Shown here one piece after another: positions 52,401 through 60,581 of a stretch of 64,000 nucleotides of DNA. Numbering within the stretch: the first letter of the stretch is position 1; every line of letters starts with the position of its first letter. A program made the translations under genes and the position numbers. Below the pieces are notes generated by a model that saw only the letters and a program-made list of their open reading frames with translations, was not told the DNA's origin and did no database searches. This DNA is from an uncultured Alistipes sp. (lineage in GTDB: Bacteria > Bacteroidota > Bacteroidia > Bacteroidales > UBA932). Location of the stretch: the NCBI GenBank assembly GCA_902388455.1, contig CABMPD010000011.1, positions 1 to 64,000 of the forward strand, written 5' to 3'.

Positions 52401-52697
52401 ACCGCCTTCGGCAGGAATGGTATATACCTCGGTGTTGCCGTCATACTGGGCGGTAAAGGCGATGGTTCTGCCGTCCGGAGAAAATCTGGAAAAGATTTCG
52501 AATCCTTCGCCGGATGTCAGCCTGGTAGCCTCGCCTCCGTCGATGGACACAGTGTACAGATCACCGGCATAGGTGAAAGCTATCCTGTCACCTCCCACTG
52601 AGGGAAAGCGCAGCAGGCGGGCCTCCTCACGGTCCGTTCCGGCCATGGCCAGGACGGGAATGAGGGCCAGCATTGCAGTGATGGCAAAGCGTCTCAT
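49443..52697 (-). CDS. tricorn-like S41 peptidase
   Basis: A 1084-aa secreted protease. It has a signal peptide (ITAMLALIPVLAMAGT) and an N-terminal WD40/TolB-like propeller with many blades (FSPDGRTIAFT, YSPDGSKLALN, WSPDGQWIAWL). A linker of basic, glutamate-rich residues (EEEEQSAPRKGRKGAAK) follows at about 550. Then come a tricorn C1/PDZ-type region and an S41 protease domain with LIIDDRMNGGGNVSP, and the nucleophile serine in DKYSSSDGDLFPYGF. Length and order match bacterial tricorn protease homologues that degrade oligopeptides, here probably in the periplasm. Confidence 0.93.
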   Translation of the reverse strand: MRRFAITAMLALIPVLAMAGTDREEARLLRFPSVGGDRIAFTYAGDLYTVSIDGGEATRLTSGEGFEIFSRFSPDGRTIAFTAQYDGNTEVYTIPAEGGVPHRVTYSSSVVRDNIGDRVGPNNIVMGWTPDGKSIIYRTRWYAFSSLRGLLFTVPAEGGEPVQIPTTEGSFCSYSPDGSKLALNRMYREFRTWKYYRGGQADDIWINTVGTTELENITDNDAQDIFPMWIGDKIYFLSDRDQIMNLFCYDTATKETEKVTDFTEYDCKFPSFSQDWIVFENGGYIYKYSVKDGSCSKVPVYLNAEGILARDRIMSWEGRGRRSSFSLSPDGSRVLTTFRGDVFSVPATEGAVYNFTRTPGAHDRDAVWSPDGQWIAWLSDESGEYQVYVMPYDDPQGRICLTSFENGYPSSLTWTPDSRKLYFTTEKNQLLSVDIDTKELKTVFQGRWGGVRGFDFSRDGGWLAYGTSTESGASVIYLMNLATGESTPVTSSWYNSSSPLFSEDGKYLFFTSARELRAIYSSVEWNAAYSLGSYLFALPLTKDAEDPTLIKGDEYTPASPAEEEEQSAPRKGRKGAAKEAPAVEPVKIDFDGIVERAVALPVEGGYARPMAAWDGALYYRSSEGIKKLSLGDMKTTDVTKYGVLAITPDHSRALVSDKGKYYVVSTSGYRTDKPVPMSDIRLTVDYHKEWKQIYDETWRVYRDYFYVENMVGRDWDAIHDKYAALLPYVQYRHDLTYLIGEMISELNTGHCYVTTGEGPAAESLPVGLLGARIAKDDTGYFRINKLYRGVTWGDERRSPLGEPGLGVNEGDYILAVNEIPASELGTIYEALVGRVGVTTALKVNTVPSEEGARTIYVDPIGDETQLAYYDWVQNNIRKVEEASDGQIGYIHIPDMSVAGLDEFTRLFYSQLDKKALIIDDRMNGGGNVSPMILERLQREVYRMTMARNGGERPGTVPDAAHYGPKVCLIDKYSSSDGDLFPYGFRQLGIGKLIGMRTWGGIVGISGSRPYLDGQDVRTPFFTSYSTDGDWIIENHGVDPDIECDLNPFEDYLGNDAQLNKAVEVLLQELQNWKPLPGVPADPVR

Positions 52698-52745
52698 AAC
52701 AAGATTAATATTAAGTAGTTAGTGTTTATTGATTGGTTGAGTATC

Positions 52746-53633
52746 CTACAGTACGTTGAGCACCTGCTCCTTTATCTTCTCCAGCTCATCCTTCATCCGC
52801 ACCACGCATTTCTGCATTCCGGCATGGTTGGACTTGGAACCCAGGGTATTGATCTCGCGTCCCATCTCCTGGGCGATGAAACCCAGTTTACGGCCGGGAC
52901 ATTCCTCATTGTCCATGGTATCACGGAAATAACGGCAATGCTGACGCAGGCGGACCTTCTCCTCGTTGACATCCAGTTTTTCCAGGTAAAATATCATTTC
53001 CTGCTCCAGACGGTCGTGGTCGGGAGCCAGGGACAGTTCCTCCATCCTGGAGACTATCCTCTGCCGGACAGCCGGCACCCTCTCGGCCTCGAAGACCTCA
53101 GCCTCGGCGAGAATGGCCTCGATATTGTCCACCCTGGTCAGCAGATCCGCCTTAAGCACCGCACCTTCACGGGTCCTGAAGGCAATGAGCGCATCTACGG
53201 CTTCGTGCAGGGCACCAGTGATGGCCTCCACATCCTCTTCTGTCAGTTCATCCTTATCAACCGCCACCACATCGGGAAGGCGGAGCACCGAAGACATGAG
53301 GACAGCGGACATGACGTTTCCGTACGGGTCCAGCAGATTCAGAGAACCGGCGATGTCGGACAGCTGCCGGAAATAGTCCCTGAACAGGTCCGGGTCTATC
53401 CTGCGGGCCTCCGAGCCGGAGACGGTCTCAGATGTCAGGAATACGTCGATGTTGCCGCGCACCAGGCGCCTGGTCAGATATTGCCTGAACTCCAGGTCCT
53501 TGTCCTTGGGGAGAATCGATGATTTGAGGGAGATGTCGCTGTTCTTGCCGTTGAGCGAGCGCACCTCGACGGTATATTTTCTATTGCCGGAAGTCACCTC
53601 GGACTTTCCGTAACCGGTCATTGACAGTACCAT
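52746..53633 (-). CDS. yicC: YicC family endoribonuclease
   Basis: A 295-aa protein with the complete YicC layout. It starts VLSMTGYGKSEVTSGNRKYTVEVRSLNGK. A central acidic region follows, then the DUF1732 tail QEMGREINTLGSKSNHAGMQK with the conserved glutamate/serine set. Homologues are endoribonucleases that act on sRNAs and other RNA. It is the last gene of a seven-gene operon (13 nt after the DUF6340-like gene). Confidence 0.95.
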   Translation of the reverse strand: MVLSMTGYGKSEVTSGNRKYTVEVRSLNGKNSDISLKSSILPKDKDLEFRQYLTRRLVRGNIDVFLTSETVSGSEARRIDPDLFRDYFRQLSDIAGSLNLLDPYGNVMSAVLMSSVLRLPDVVAVDKDELTEEDVEAITGALHEAVDALIAFRTREGAVLKADLLTRVDNIEAILAEAEVFEAERVPAVRQRIVSRMEELSLAPDHDRLEQEMIFYLEKLDVNEEKVRLRQHCRYFRDTMDNEECPGRKLGFIAQEMGREINTLGSKSNHAGMQKCVVRMKDELEKIKEQVLNVL

Positions 53634-53646
53634 ATTTTCTTTCTAT

Positions 53647-54537
53647 TTATCTTCTATTCATGAGCTGCTCCGAACGGGCCTTCCACTGGGCAGCCATATC
53701 ATTCATTCCAAGAATCTCACAGGCCACAGAAATATTATGGGCCGCACATGCTGCCTTGCGTGTATCCGGACTGTCCGCCTCTCCGTACCATATCTCCATG
53801 GCTTTCTCCCATTCGAAAAGCCATGCCAGACGACATGCCTCCTCCCATTTTCTGTCATCATAGATATAAATTCCGACATTCACAGTCTCCCATTCGGGCG
53901 CAAACTTCTCAGACAGCTCTCCGCCCAGGGTTACGAACGCCTTTTCCAGTTCGCTGTCCACCCGTTCAATAGCCCTGATCCTTGTCAGCGGAGCATCCGA
54001 CAGCAGCGTCCACTCCAGCCTGTCTTTATCCGACCAGACAACCGGTTCCTGCCTCCTTATATCGAAGACCTGAATCCTTATTCTGTAAGGCAGGGACACC
54101 ACTGTCTGCTGCAGGAAAGTCCCTCCGGAGTAAGCCTTGCCTTCAGGTATTTCAACAGAGAAGTCTCCTAGTCTCATCGAGTCGGCTATTATCAGAAAAT
54201 CCGTTCCGACAGCATCATGCAGGTATCTTACGACACCTGAATCAGCAATGTTTACTTCATCTGCGTACATCGAATATACCGGCACAGATCCGGAATCAAT
54301 ACCCAGATCCTGCTCCAGACGTTCTGCCATTCCGACAGCCATTGCGGAAAAAAGCGCGGAATCACGGCTTCCGCGCTCAACGAGCGATATAATTCCGGGC
54401 AATTCCCCCTGAAAATCCACAATCATCTCACTACCGGAGAGTTTTTCCACCGGCAATGTATAAAGCAAAGGGCTGCAGGAAGTAAAAGCCAGCATAAGCG
54501 GCAAGGCCAGCAGCAACAACGGTTTTGTCATTTTCAT
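53647..54537 (-). CDS. DUF6340-like lipoprotein
   Basis: A 296-aa protein with a lipoprotein signal (LALPLMLAFTSC). The mature part starts SPLLYTLPVEKLSGSEMIVDFQG and includes FLIIADSMRLG, LPYRIRIQVFDIRR and DRLEWTLL. A TPR-like alpha-helical end carries KWEEACRLAWLFEWEKAMEIWYG and AAHNISVACEILGM. This combination resembles DUF6340-family lipoproteins of Bacteroidota. It has no known activity. It lies 11 nt after rimO. Confidence 0.8.
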   Translation of the reverse strand: MKMTKPLLLLALPLMLAFTSCSPLLYTLPVEKLSGSEMIVDFQGELPGIISLVERGSRDSALFSAMAVGMAERLEQDLGIDSGSVPVYSMYADEVNIADSGVVRYLHDAVGTDFLIIADSMRLGDFSVEIPEGKAYSGGTFLQQTVVSLPYRIRIQVFDIRRQEPVVWSDKDRLEWTLLSDAPLTRIRAIERVDSELEKAFVTLGGELSEKFAPEWETVNVGIYIYDDRKWEEACRLAWLFEWEKAMEIWYGEADSPDTRKAACAAHNISVACEILGMNDMAAQWKARSEQLMNRR

Positions 54538-54548
54538 CTGTTAAAGCG

Positions 54549-55874
54549 TTACAACAATTCAGCATTGAGATCATACTCGTCAGCACCGGTAATACGCACA
54601 TCCACGAACGTTCCCGGCAGAGGCAAAGGACCGTTTCCGGGACATTCCAGAATTACCTCTCCATCTACTTCAGGTGCTTCCTTCGAGGTCCTGCAAGTAC
54701 ATACACGGCTGACCGGATCACAGGAGTCGACCAGGACTCTCTCTATACTGCCGATACGGCTTTCATTGAATTTCAAGGATATTCCCGCCTGCAGTTCCAT
54801 AAGTTCGTCAAGTCTCTCCTGTTTTACAGTCTCCGGTACTTCATCCTTCAAATTCTGTGCCCCCCAAGTACCCTCTTCCTCCGAATATGCGAAAGCCCCG
54901 AGACGCTCGAAGGGATAATCCTTAACAAAAGACAGCAGATCATCGAATTCTCTCTCCCCCTCTCCTGGATGTCCCACCATCATTGTCGTTCTCAAGACTA
55001 TGCCTGGAACCATACGGCGGAAGCTATCCACCAGCGCACGGGTCTGCCGGCCGTCCACCGAACGGCGCATAGCCTTCAACACAGGATCCGCCGAATGCTG
55101 GAGCGGTATATCCAGATATTTGCATATTTTGGGAGATGAGGCCATAATCTCCAGAACATCCTGAGGAAATGAAGCCGGATAGGAATACAGAAGGCGGATC
55201 CACTCTATTCCGCCTATTTCTGTCAGACGGGACAACAAGTGCCCCAGCTGTCTCCGGCCGTAGATATCCAGACCGTAGAATGTCGTATCCTGGGCTATGA
55301 CTATCAACTCCTTGACACCGTTTCCTGCCAAAGCCTCCGCCTCATCCAGAAGTTTCTCCTCTGGCACTGACACGTGCGGACCGCGGATACCCGGTATGGC
55401 GCAGTAGGAGCACTTGCGGTCACAGCCCTCAGAAATCTTAAGATAGGCATAATGCGGCGGAGTCGTAAGGAAACGTCTGGTTTCCAAAGACGGGTCGGGT
55501 TTCACGGACATGGCATTGAGGAGAGGGGCTGTAGAAAATGCTCCGAACCATCCGTCCACCTCGGGTATTTCAGAAGGCAGCTCATCCCTATATCTCTGGG
55601 AAAGGCATCCCATGACATAGACACAGGATATCACGCCCCTCTTCTTTGCATCCACAGCTTCCAGAATGGCATCCACAGACTCTTCTTTGGCATCCAGGAT
55701 AAAACCGCAGGTGTTGATTACAAGCACATCGACACCAGCCTGTTCCAAAGGCACATCCTCAGGCGACACGTCCCATCCTGCCGCGGCAAGCTGCATAAGA
55801 AGGTGCTCGGAGTCCACACGGTTCTTCGAGCACCCCATAGTCACGACCCGGACTCTTTTACCGCCGGCGCCCAT
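54549..55874 (-). CDS. rimO: ribosomal protein S12 methylthiotransferase RimO
   Basis: A 441-aa radical-SAM enzyme that methylthiolates an aspartate of S12. The N-terminal UPF0004 part has TMGCSKNRVDSEHLL plus INTCGFI and CVYVMGCLSQRY, giving the three auxiliary-cluster cysteines. The radical-SAM motif is ISEGCDRKCSYCAIPGIRG (CxxxCxxC). The TRAM-like domain follows at the end. Length is full. The gene begins 1 nt after the DUF5606 stop, so the genes are coupled. Confidence 0.97.
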   Translation of the reverse strand: MGAGGKRVRVVTMGCSKNRVDSEHLLMQLAAAGWDVSPEDVPLEQAGVDVLVINTCGFILDAKEESVDAILEAVDAKKRGVISCVYVMGCLSQRYRDELPSEIPEVDGWFGAFSTAPLLNAMSVKPDPSLETRRFLTTPPHYAYLKISEGCDRKCSYCAIPGIRGPHVSVPEEKLLDEAEALAGNGVKELIVIAQDTTFYGLDIYGRRQLGHLLSRLTEIGGIEWIRLLYSYPASFPQDVLEIMASSPKICKYLDIPLQHSADPVLKAMRRSVDGRQTRALVDSFRRMVPGIVLRTTMMVGHPGEGEREFDDLLSFVKDYPFERLGAFAYSEEEGTWGAQNLKDEVPETVKQERLDELMELQAGISLKFNESRIGSIERVLVDSCDPVSRVCTCRTSKEAPEVDGEVILECPGNGPLPLPGTFVDVRITGADEYDLNAELL

Positions 55875-55875
55875 A

Positions 55876-56325
55876 CTACTTTTTTACCTCCTCACCCGGC
55901 TCAGTTTCCGATACTCCGGTTTCCTTATCCGGCGCCTCGAAATCCAGAGAGGCATACTGCTTGAGAAGATTATACCAGGAGACCACCTTCCTCATATGTG
56001 AGGGATAGAATCTGTCCTCGTCATAACCCGGCAGTGCCTTGCCGAAAAACGCCTTGAGGTCTTCCGGCCCGGATTTGGGATCCGGAGCATTTTCATCACC
56101 AAGCATCTCTTTCATCTTAAGCAGCACCTCTTTCAGAGGCGTTTCTCCATCTTCCGTATAAATTGAAATATCCGAAAGAGAGGATACTTTCGCATGAGGG
56201 CCGAATACTGTACGGCGCCCAGTAATGAAAGACTCTGCAATCATACCGTTACGGGCCTGGGACACATAACGGAAAAGACCCGGTTCACCGGTAATTGACA
56301 ATATCTGCTGTAAATCTGTTTTCAT
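55876..56325 (-). CDS. DUF5606 domain-containing protein
   Basis: A 149-aa cytoplasmic protein with the DUF5606 layout: LQQILSITGEPGLFRYVSQARNG, then VFGPHAKVSSLSDISIYT. A second block has YDEDRFYPSHMRKVVSWYNLLKQ. The C-terminus is acidic and variable. The family is confined to Bacteroidota and is of unknown function. It is always tightly packed here: 4 nt after coaE and 1 nt before rimO. Confidence 0.9.
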   Translation of the reverse strand: MKTDLQQILSITGEPGLFRYVSQARNGMIAESFITGRRTVFGPHAKVSSLSDISIYTEDGETPLKEVLLKMKEMLGDENAPDPKSGPEDLKAFFGKALPGYDEDRFYPSHMRKVVSWYNLLKQYASLDFEAPDKETGVSETEPGEEVKK

Positions 56326-56329
56326 GTTT

Positions 56330-56962
56330 TTAAAATTTATTAAAGTTAAACTTATTCATTTCCGTATAAACATCATAAACCTGGGGCAACAGCGGATGAT
56401 TGAAATCAGAGAGTATCGTAAAATCCGAGAGAGCTGTCCGCCTCCCGTCACTCCATTGGTTTGCCATCCGTTCCAGCACCTGCTCCCTGGACATACCGGA
56501 CCGTGCCATGACACGTCTGATCCTCAGTTCTTCGGGACATGTGACGGTCAGTATTCTGTCAGCTATTCCCGACAAAGCCGGCTTTTCCAAATAAATGGCA
56601 GACTCCATGATTACAAAACCGGGGGCCGATGTCCCGCTCCTTGTAATTTCATCTTCCACCGCCTGCCTCCACCGCATGAAATCCTGAATTACCCCAGGAA
56701 ACACCACCGCCTCTACCTTTGACAGCAATTGTCTGTCAGAGAATATTCTTGAGGCCATATACCGCCGGTCCAGCATACCGTCCGTGAGCAGGTCTTTTCC
56801 CAAAAGTTCCTGAAGGCGCATGAGAAGCCCGCTATCAGAGACATACAATTCCTTTGTACGGGCATCGGCATCATAGACAGGAACCCCGAGCGCAGCGAAC
56901 ATCCGTACAACATAGCTTTTGCCGCTGCCTATTCCTCCGGTAACAGCCAGTGTCCGCATCAT
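56330..56962 (-). CDS. coaE: dephospho-CoA kinase
   Basis: A 210-aa enzyme for the last step of CoA synthesis, phosphorylating dephospho-CoA. P-loop TGGIGSGKSYVV is at the N-terminus, then VPVYDADARTKELY. The CoA-domain region includes VVFPGVIQDFMRWRQAVE, VIMESAIYLEK and RDV-like MARSGMSREQVLERMANQW. Start is ATGATG, overlapping the YbbR stop by 4 nt; a longer in-frame reading into the upstream gene is rejected. Which of the two ATGs is used is open. Confidence 0.94.
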   Translation of the reverse strand: MMRTLAVTGGIGSGKSYVVRMFAALGVPVYDADARTKELYVSDSGLLMRLQELLGKDLLTDGMLDRRYMASRIFSDRQLLSKVEAVVFPGVIQDFMRWRQAVEDEITRSGTSAPGFVIMESAIYLEKPALSGIADRILTVTCPEELRIRRVMARSGMSREQVLERMANQWSDGRRTALSDFTILSDFNHPLLPQVYDVYTEMNKFNFNKF

Positions 56963-57945
56963 GGTTTCTGTCGGCTTTCCAAAAGTATACAGTCCACATA
57001 CCTGGGCGACATCTCCCATGAGATTACTCCTTCAGGTTTCTTTACAAGCTCAGGAATCAATTCTGAATCAATGGTATTGATAAAATCCGCATAGTCAACA
57101 ACCAGTGCGAAATCATCCTGGTTGTACTGTGTGCCGCTGAAAACTCTTCGATAGGTCAGCCTGACCTTGGAAGGAAGCACGTACAGTTCTTTCCCTTCCG
57201 GGACTCCGACCGCTGTAATAGGCACGTCCATAGTCTCCTCGATATAGCGCACCACATTCAGCGAATAATATATGTTGTCCTCGGAGTAATCCACTCTGCG
57301 GATAGGGACCAGAGTAATGATACCCTGTATCGGACCGTCGACTCCGGAAGCTGATATGGTCTCGGTCATCACCGAATCCACAGTCTCCAGCAGACGGGCA
57401 TCACCATAGATATCCACACTGTCAGGTCTGAGCTCAATCCGGCCTAAAGGCATATACTGACCGTTGAAGACAATCGAAGTCTTCGGTGCGACAGGCACTC
57501 TTTTGCTGGTTATTCTGGGAAATGTGAAATCAAGTGAGTCCGAGACGATGAACTCAAGGTCTACATTGCCGCCAAGAGCTTCTACGATGTTGCTTTTAAT
57601 ATTCTCGCAACCTACCGAAAACACATCTCCATCCTCATGCACAAGGGCCGTGGCTGGAGCTGAGACATTTATAGTCTTGCGCCTCCCTATCCGCTGCCGG
57701 AGGATATAATATCCTTCAGAGCGGCCGCGGACGATAAGCACATCCTCCGAAACAGCGCTGCGGGAACGGCCTTCAAGCGAGGAATTGAGAACTACATTGT
57801 ACTCAAAAAATACGGAATACTGGAGTGAAAGGCTGTGCAGGAGCCATATAACAAAAGCCAAAAGGAGGGAAAGCAGCAGCAGGAGCCACTCCTTTCCGTC
57901 CTTACGGTCTTTTTCACTGCCGGTGATTCCGCTTTCAGAGGCCAT
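56959..57945 (-). CDS. YbbR-like domain protein
   Basis: A 328-aa protein with one N-terminal TM helix (about 20-38, WLLLLLSLLLAFVIWLL). Extracytoplasmic YbbR-like beta modules follow (repeated KRVPVAP-like and VDVPITAVGVPEGKELYVLPS segments with VxVxG strands). In Firmicutes the YbbR domains of CdaR regulate diadenylate cyclase; no cyclase is in this window. In Bacteroidota this gene often lies between yajC and coaE. It overlaps coaE by 4 nt. Confidence 0.85.
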   Translation of the reverse strand: MASESGITGSEKDRKDGKEWLLLLLSLLLAFVIWLLHSLSLQYSVFFEYNVVLNSSLEGRSRSAVSEDVLIVRGRSEGYYILRQRIGRRKTINVSAPATALVHEDGDVFSVGCENIKSNIVEALGGNVDLEFIVSDSLDFTFPRITSKRVPVAPKTSIVFNGQYMPLGRIELRPDSVDIYGDARLLETVDSVMTETISASGVDGPIQGIITLVPIRRVDYSEDNIYYSLNVVRYIEETMDVPITAVGVPEGKELYVLPSKVRLTYRRVFSGTQYNQDDFALVVDYADFINTIDSELIPELVKKPEGVISWEMSPRYVDCILLESRQKP

Positions 57946-57954
57946 CAGTCCAGA

Positions 57955-58290
57955 TTATCTATTCTGTACGTCAGTTATATCCTTTACCACTGAAGACTTG
58001 TCCACGCGTATTCTCACGTTTGCGTCAATCTCCACAATCAGGAAAGTGTCCTTTACCTCGGCTACCGTGCCGTAAATGCCGCCCACGGTAACTATCTTGT
58101 CTCCTCTCTTCAGGGACTCTCTCCATTTCACGACCTCTTTCTGCTTCTTCTGCTGAGGACGGATCATGAAGAAATACATCACCACGAAGATAAGAATCAT
58201 CAGTATCAGGAAAGAGTACTGCTGAAAAAATGTAGGCTCACCCTGAGGCTGTGCCTGAGTCTGGAGAAGGAAGATTGTAATCAGATTCAT
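57955..58290 (-). CDS. yajC: preprotein translocase subunit YajC
   Basis: A 111-aa inner-membrane component of the SecDF-YajC complex. One TM helix (QYSFLILMILIFVVMYFFMIRP) is followed by QQKKQKEVVKWRESLKRGDKIVTVGGIYGTV, the family signature. It heads the seven-gene operon with ybbR, coaE, DUF5606, rimO, the DUF6340-like gene and yicC. Confidence 0.96.
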   Translation of the reverse strand: MNLITIFLLQTQAQPQGEPTFFQQYSFLILMILIFVVMYFFMIRPQQKKQKEVVKWRESLKRGDKIVTVGGIYGTVAEVKDTFLIVEIDANVRIRVDKSSVVKDITDVQNR

Positions 58291-58317
58291 TTTTCTTTTC
58301 TTTAATTATTTAGTGAA

Positions 58318-58325
58318 CAAATATA
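58318..58325 (-). promoter_or_regulatory. -7 box TATATTTG of yajC
   Basis: The minus strand reads TATATTTG, 27 nt before the yajC ATG, in the 45-nt gap after nusB. It gives the yajC operon its own promoter. Confidence 0.6.
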
Positions 58326-58335
58326 GGAATTTTTT

Positions 58336-59286
58336 CTAATTCTCAATGAGGCCTCTGCCCGTCTTGACGACCTCTCCAGTATCCACCATCTTGCGCAGAA
58401 TCCTGTCCAGCAAACCGTTGACGAACACCTTGCTGTTGCCGGTACTGTAGAACTTTGATATCTCAACATACTCGTTGATGGTCACTTTCAGAGGTATGTT
58501 GGGGAAACGCACTGCCTCGGCTATGCCCTGTACGATAAGTACCAGATCCGTTGTCACTACACGGTCAGGATCCCAGTTGCTGGTATTGGACACCACTATG
58601 TCCATATACCTGCCGTACCCCCTGACCGCAGCTCTGAGCAACTCCACGGCGAACTCACGGTCGTCATCCTTGAGGAAAACTCCGGGAACAGGCAGAGTAC
58701 CGTGAGAACGGAGATACTCTATATTGCGCACTATAGCGGAGAGTACAAAGCCCAGATCGTCAGTCCAGAAGACGGACAGGTCCTCGAGTGTCGAGGCCAG
58801 GTCCTCGTTGTCCTCAAAAAGTTCCAGGTCTGAGAAAATATTGATGAACAGGCTGCAGTCCTCAGCCATTGAGGATGTTTCGGAGGTCATGTATTCCTGG
58901 AAATAGTCCCTGGTCGAAAGGGTCTGGAGTGTTTTGCGGATGAACGGTGCCAGGTCATCGTTCCACATCAGGCCATGGTCCTCGCAATACTTGACAAAAC
59001 GAGGGTCACCGGCCAAATATGAGGACACCGCATTAAGGGCAAACTTCCGGTTGGGATTGCGCTCCTCTGGAGTCGGATTGAACTTTTTAAGACCGGTCTC
59101 TATCTTGGTCTGGGCGGCATTCCGCAGAGCGACCGCAGCATTGAGCATGAAATAGTACAGATGGAGAGTCTTCTCACATGAATAGCTGAGTGTTTTCTCG
59201 GCTTCTATCAGAGAATCAGAGCCTGAGGCCACCACACTGTAAAGAACTTTGAAGACTTTTATCCTTATCAATCGACGGTTGAGCAT
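58336..59286 (-). CDS. nusB: transcription antitermination factor NusB (long form)
   Basis: A 316-aa protein, about twice the size of the E. coli NusB, as is normal for Bacteroidota. It starts MLNRRLIRIKVFKVLYSVVASG and has the C-terminal NusB fold with RAAVRGYGRYMDIVV, LVLIVQGIAEAVRFPNIPLKVTINEYVEISKFYS and VNGLLDRIL. It binds boxA RNA with NusE to keep RNA polymerase processive on rRNA operons. It is probably monocistronic. Confidence 0.94.
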   Translation of the reverse strand: MLNRRLIRIKVFKVLYSVVASGSDSLIEAEKTLSYSCEKTLHLYYFMLNAAVALRNAAQTKIETGLKKFNPTPEERNPNRKFALNAVSSYLAGDPRFVKYCEDHGLMWNDDLAPFIRKTLQTLSTRDYFQEYMTSETSSMAEDCSLFINIFSDLELFEDNEDLASTLEDLSVFWTDDLGFVLSAIVRNIEYLRSHGTLPVPGVFLKDDDREFAVELLRAAVRGYGRYMDIVVSNTSNWDPDRVVTTDLVLIVQGIAEAVRFPNIPLKVTINEYVEISKFYSTGNSKVFVNGLLDRILRKMVDTGEVVKTGRGLIEN

Positions 59287-59308
59287 ACAATATTTTTAAA
59301 ACATTTTG

Positions 59309-59316
59309 CAAATATA
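59309..59316 (-). promoter_or_regulatory. -7 box TATATTTG of nusB
   Basis: The minus strand reads TATATTTG, 22 nt before the nusB ATG. It stands back to back with the promoter of the PUR-alpha gene. Confidence 0.6.
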
Positions 59317-59338
59317 CTTTTTAGATGAGAAAAAACTC

Positions 59339-59346
59339 TATATTTG
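59339..59346 (+). promoter_or_regulatory. -7 box TATATTTG of the PUR-alpha gene
   Basis: TATATTTG lies 27 nt before the ATG, so the leader is about 20 nt and AT-rich. Confidence 0.6.
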
Positions 59347-59373
59347 TGTCAAATTTTATAAAATTTAATAAAG

Positions 59374-59754
59374 ATGTACTCAGAAGACATTGATAATGCA
59401 GCAGCTATGGAGCGCAACGGAGACGATGTATACTCGAGACCTGTGCGCGCGGGAAAAAGGACATACTTTTTCGATGTGAAGGCAACCAAGGGCAACGACT
59501 ACTATCTCACCATCACCGAGAGTAAGAGGAGAATAGAGAAGGACGGCCGCTTCGCCTACGACAAGCATAAAATTTTCCTTTACAAGGAAGACTTCGAAAA
59601 GTTCACACAGGGACTTGAGGAAGTCATAGCTTTCATCAAGGAAAAATGCCCCATTCCCGTAGTAGAAAGAACTATGGAAGAGGAGCACCGCCCCTCTTCC
59701 AGGGATGACGAGGGCAACTCACAGTTCTCCGACATCAATTTCGAGGAGCTCTAA
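59374..59754 (+). CDS. DUF3276 (bacterial PUR-alpha) protein
   Basis: A 126-aa cytoplasmic single-domain PUR protein. The core is VRAGKRTYFFDVKATKGNDYYLTITESKRR, then FAYDKHKIFLYKEDFEKFTQGLEEVIAFI, two beta-beta-beta-alpha halves. The family binds single-stranded nucleic acid and is common in Bacteroidota and spirochaetes. The C-terminus is acidic, ending NFEEL. It is a single gene with a strong terminator. Confidence 0.92.
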   Translation: MYSEDIDNAAAMERNGDDVYSRPVRAGKRTYFFDVKATKGNDYYLTITESKRRIEKDGRFAYDKHKIFLYKEDFEKFTQGLEEVIAFIKEKCPIPVVERTMEEEHRPSSRDDEGNSQFSDINFEEL

Positions 59755-59774
59755 CAGACATCACTGGAAATTTG

Positions 59775-59813
59775 AAAAACGGTGCGCCCGAACCAAGCGC
59801 ACCGTTTTTTTTT
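59775..59813. terminator. bidirectional intrinsic terminator
   Basis: Arms AAAAACGGTGCGC and GCGCACCGTTTTT pair perfectly over 13 bp around a 9-nt loop. The right side continues as T (nine in a row). An A run on the left gives a U tail on the minus strand too. It separates convergent PUR-alpha and SDR genes. Confidence 0.88.
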
Positions 59814-59820
59814 CATATGG

Positions 59821-60570
59821 TCAGAATAAATCACGGTAAGGTCTGAAAAAACGTCCTCCCCAGGTCCACAAGCGGGGAGGCAGCAGGCGCATCAGGACTC
59901 CAAGCGCAGCCCAGCGCCGGTCTATCACCACAGTTCTTTTACGGCGTTCTATCGCACGGACTATCATTGCAGCGGCCTTGTCCCTGCGGATTGTCATGGG
60001 GAAATGCCGTCCATGTATAAAGTCAGTATCCACGAAACCGGGCTTTACGGCGGTCATGCTGATATCAGCCCCGCGTATCACGGCCAGCTGCCGCATGGCT
60101 TCCAGATAAAAAGCCTCGAACTTCTTGGTCGCGGAATAAGACGGACAGACACCCAGGGGGAGAATCGAAGCCACGGAAGATATCACTGCCAGATGTCCCT
60201 TCAGCCCGTTGTCCGCCCAATAGTTGAACAGCCATACGGCACAGCGCACGAACCCCTTGGCGTTGACATCGATCTGTCCCAGTTCCAGAGTAGGTTCCAA
60301 AGCTGTGTTGGTGTGACCGTAGCCGGATGAATACAGACAGACATCCACGCCTCCCATTTCATGCACCAGCTCTGAAAGATACTCAGCCGCCCTGTCATCA
60401 GTCACATCGAATGCCTTCGGAAAGACACTTCCTGCAGGAGAGCCGCTGACGGTCTCTTCAAGCAGGTGGGCCCGCCTGCCCGTAATACCGACACGGTGTC
60501 CCCGAGCTACGTAAATCTCCGCTACTGCACGGCCTATACCGGAAGTTGCACCTATTATAATAACATTCAT
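59821..60570 (-). CDS. short-chain dehydrogenase/reductase
   Basis: A 249-aa NAD(P)-dependent oxidoreductase of the classical SDR type. It starts MNVIIIGATSGIGRAVAEIY with the GATSGIG cofactor motif. The catalytic tyrosine and lysine are in SYSATKKFEAFY (YxxxK), and the upstream serine in VISSVASI. A C-terminal amphipathic end (PPRLWTWGGRFFRPYRDLF) suggests membrane association. An in-frame reading upstream across the rRNA methyltransferase gene is a shadow and is excluded. The substrate is unknown. It is 11 nt after the methyltransferase stop. Confidence 0.92.
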   Translation of the reverse strand: MNVIIIGATSGIGRAVAEIYVARGHRVGITGRRAHLLEETVSGSPAGSVFPKAFDVTDDRAAEYLSELVHEMGGVDVCLYSSGYGHTNTALEPTLELGQIDVNAKGFVRCAVWLFNYWADNGLKGHLAVISSVASILPLGVCPSYSATKKFEAFYLEAMRQLAVIRGADISMTAVKPGFVDTDFIHGRHFPMTIRRDKAAAMIVRAIERRKRTVVIDRRWAALGVLMRLLPPRLWTWGGRFFRPYRDLF

Positions 60571-60581
60571 AAGCAGATGAA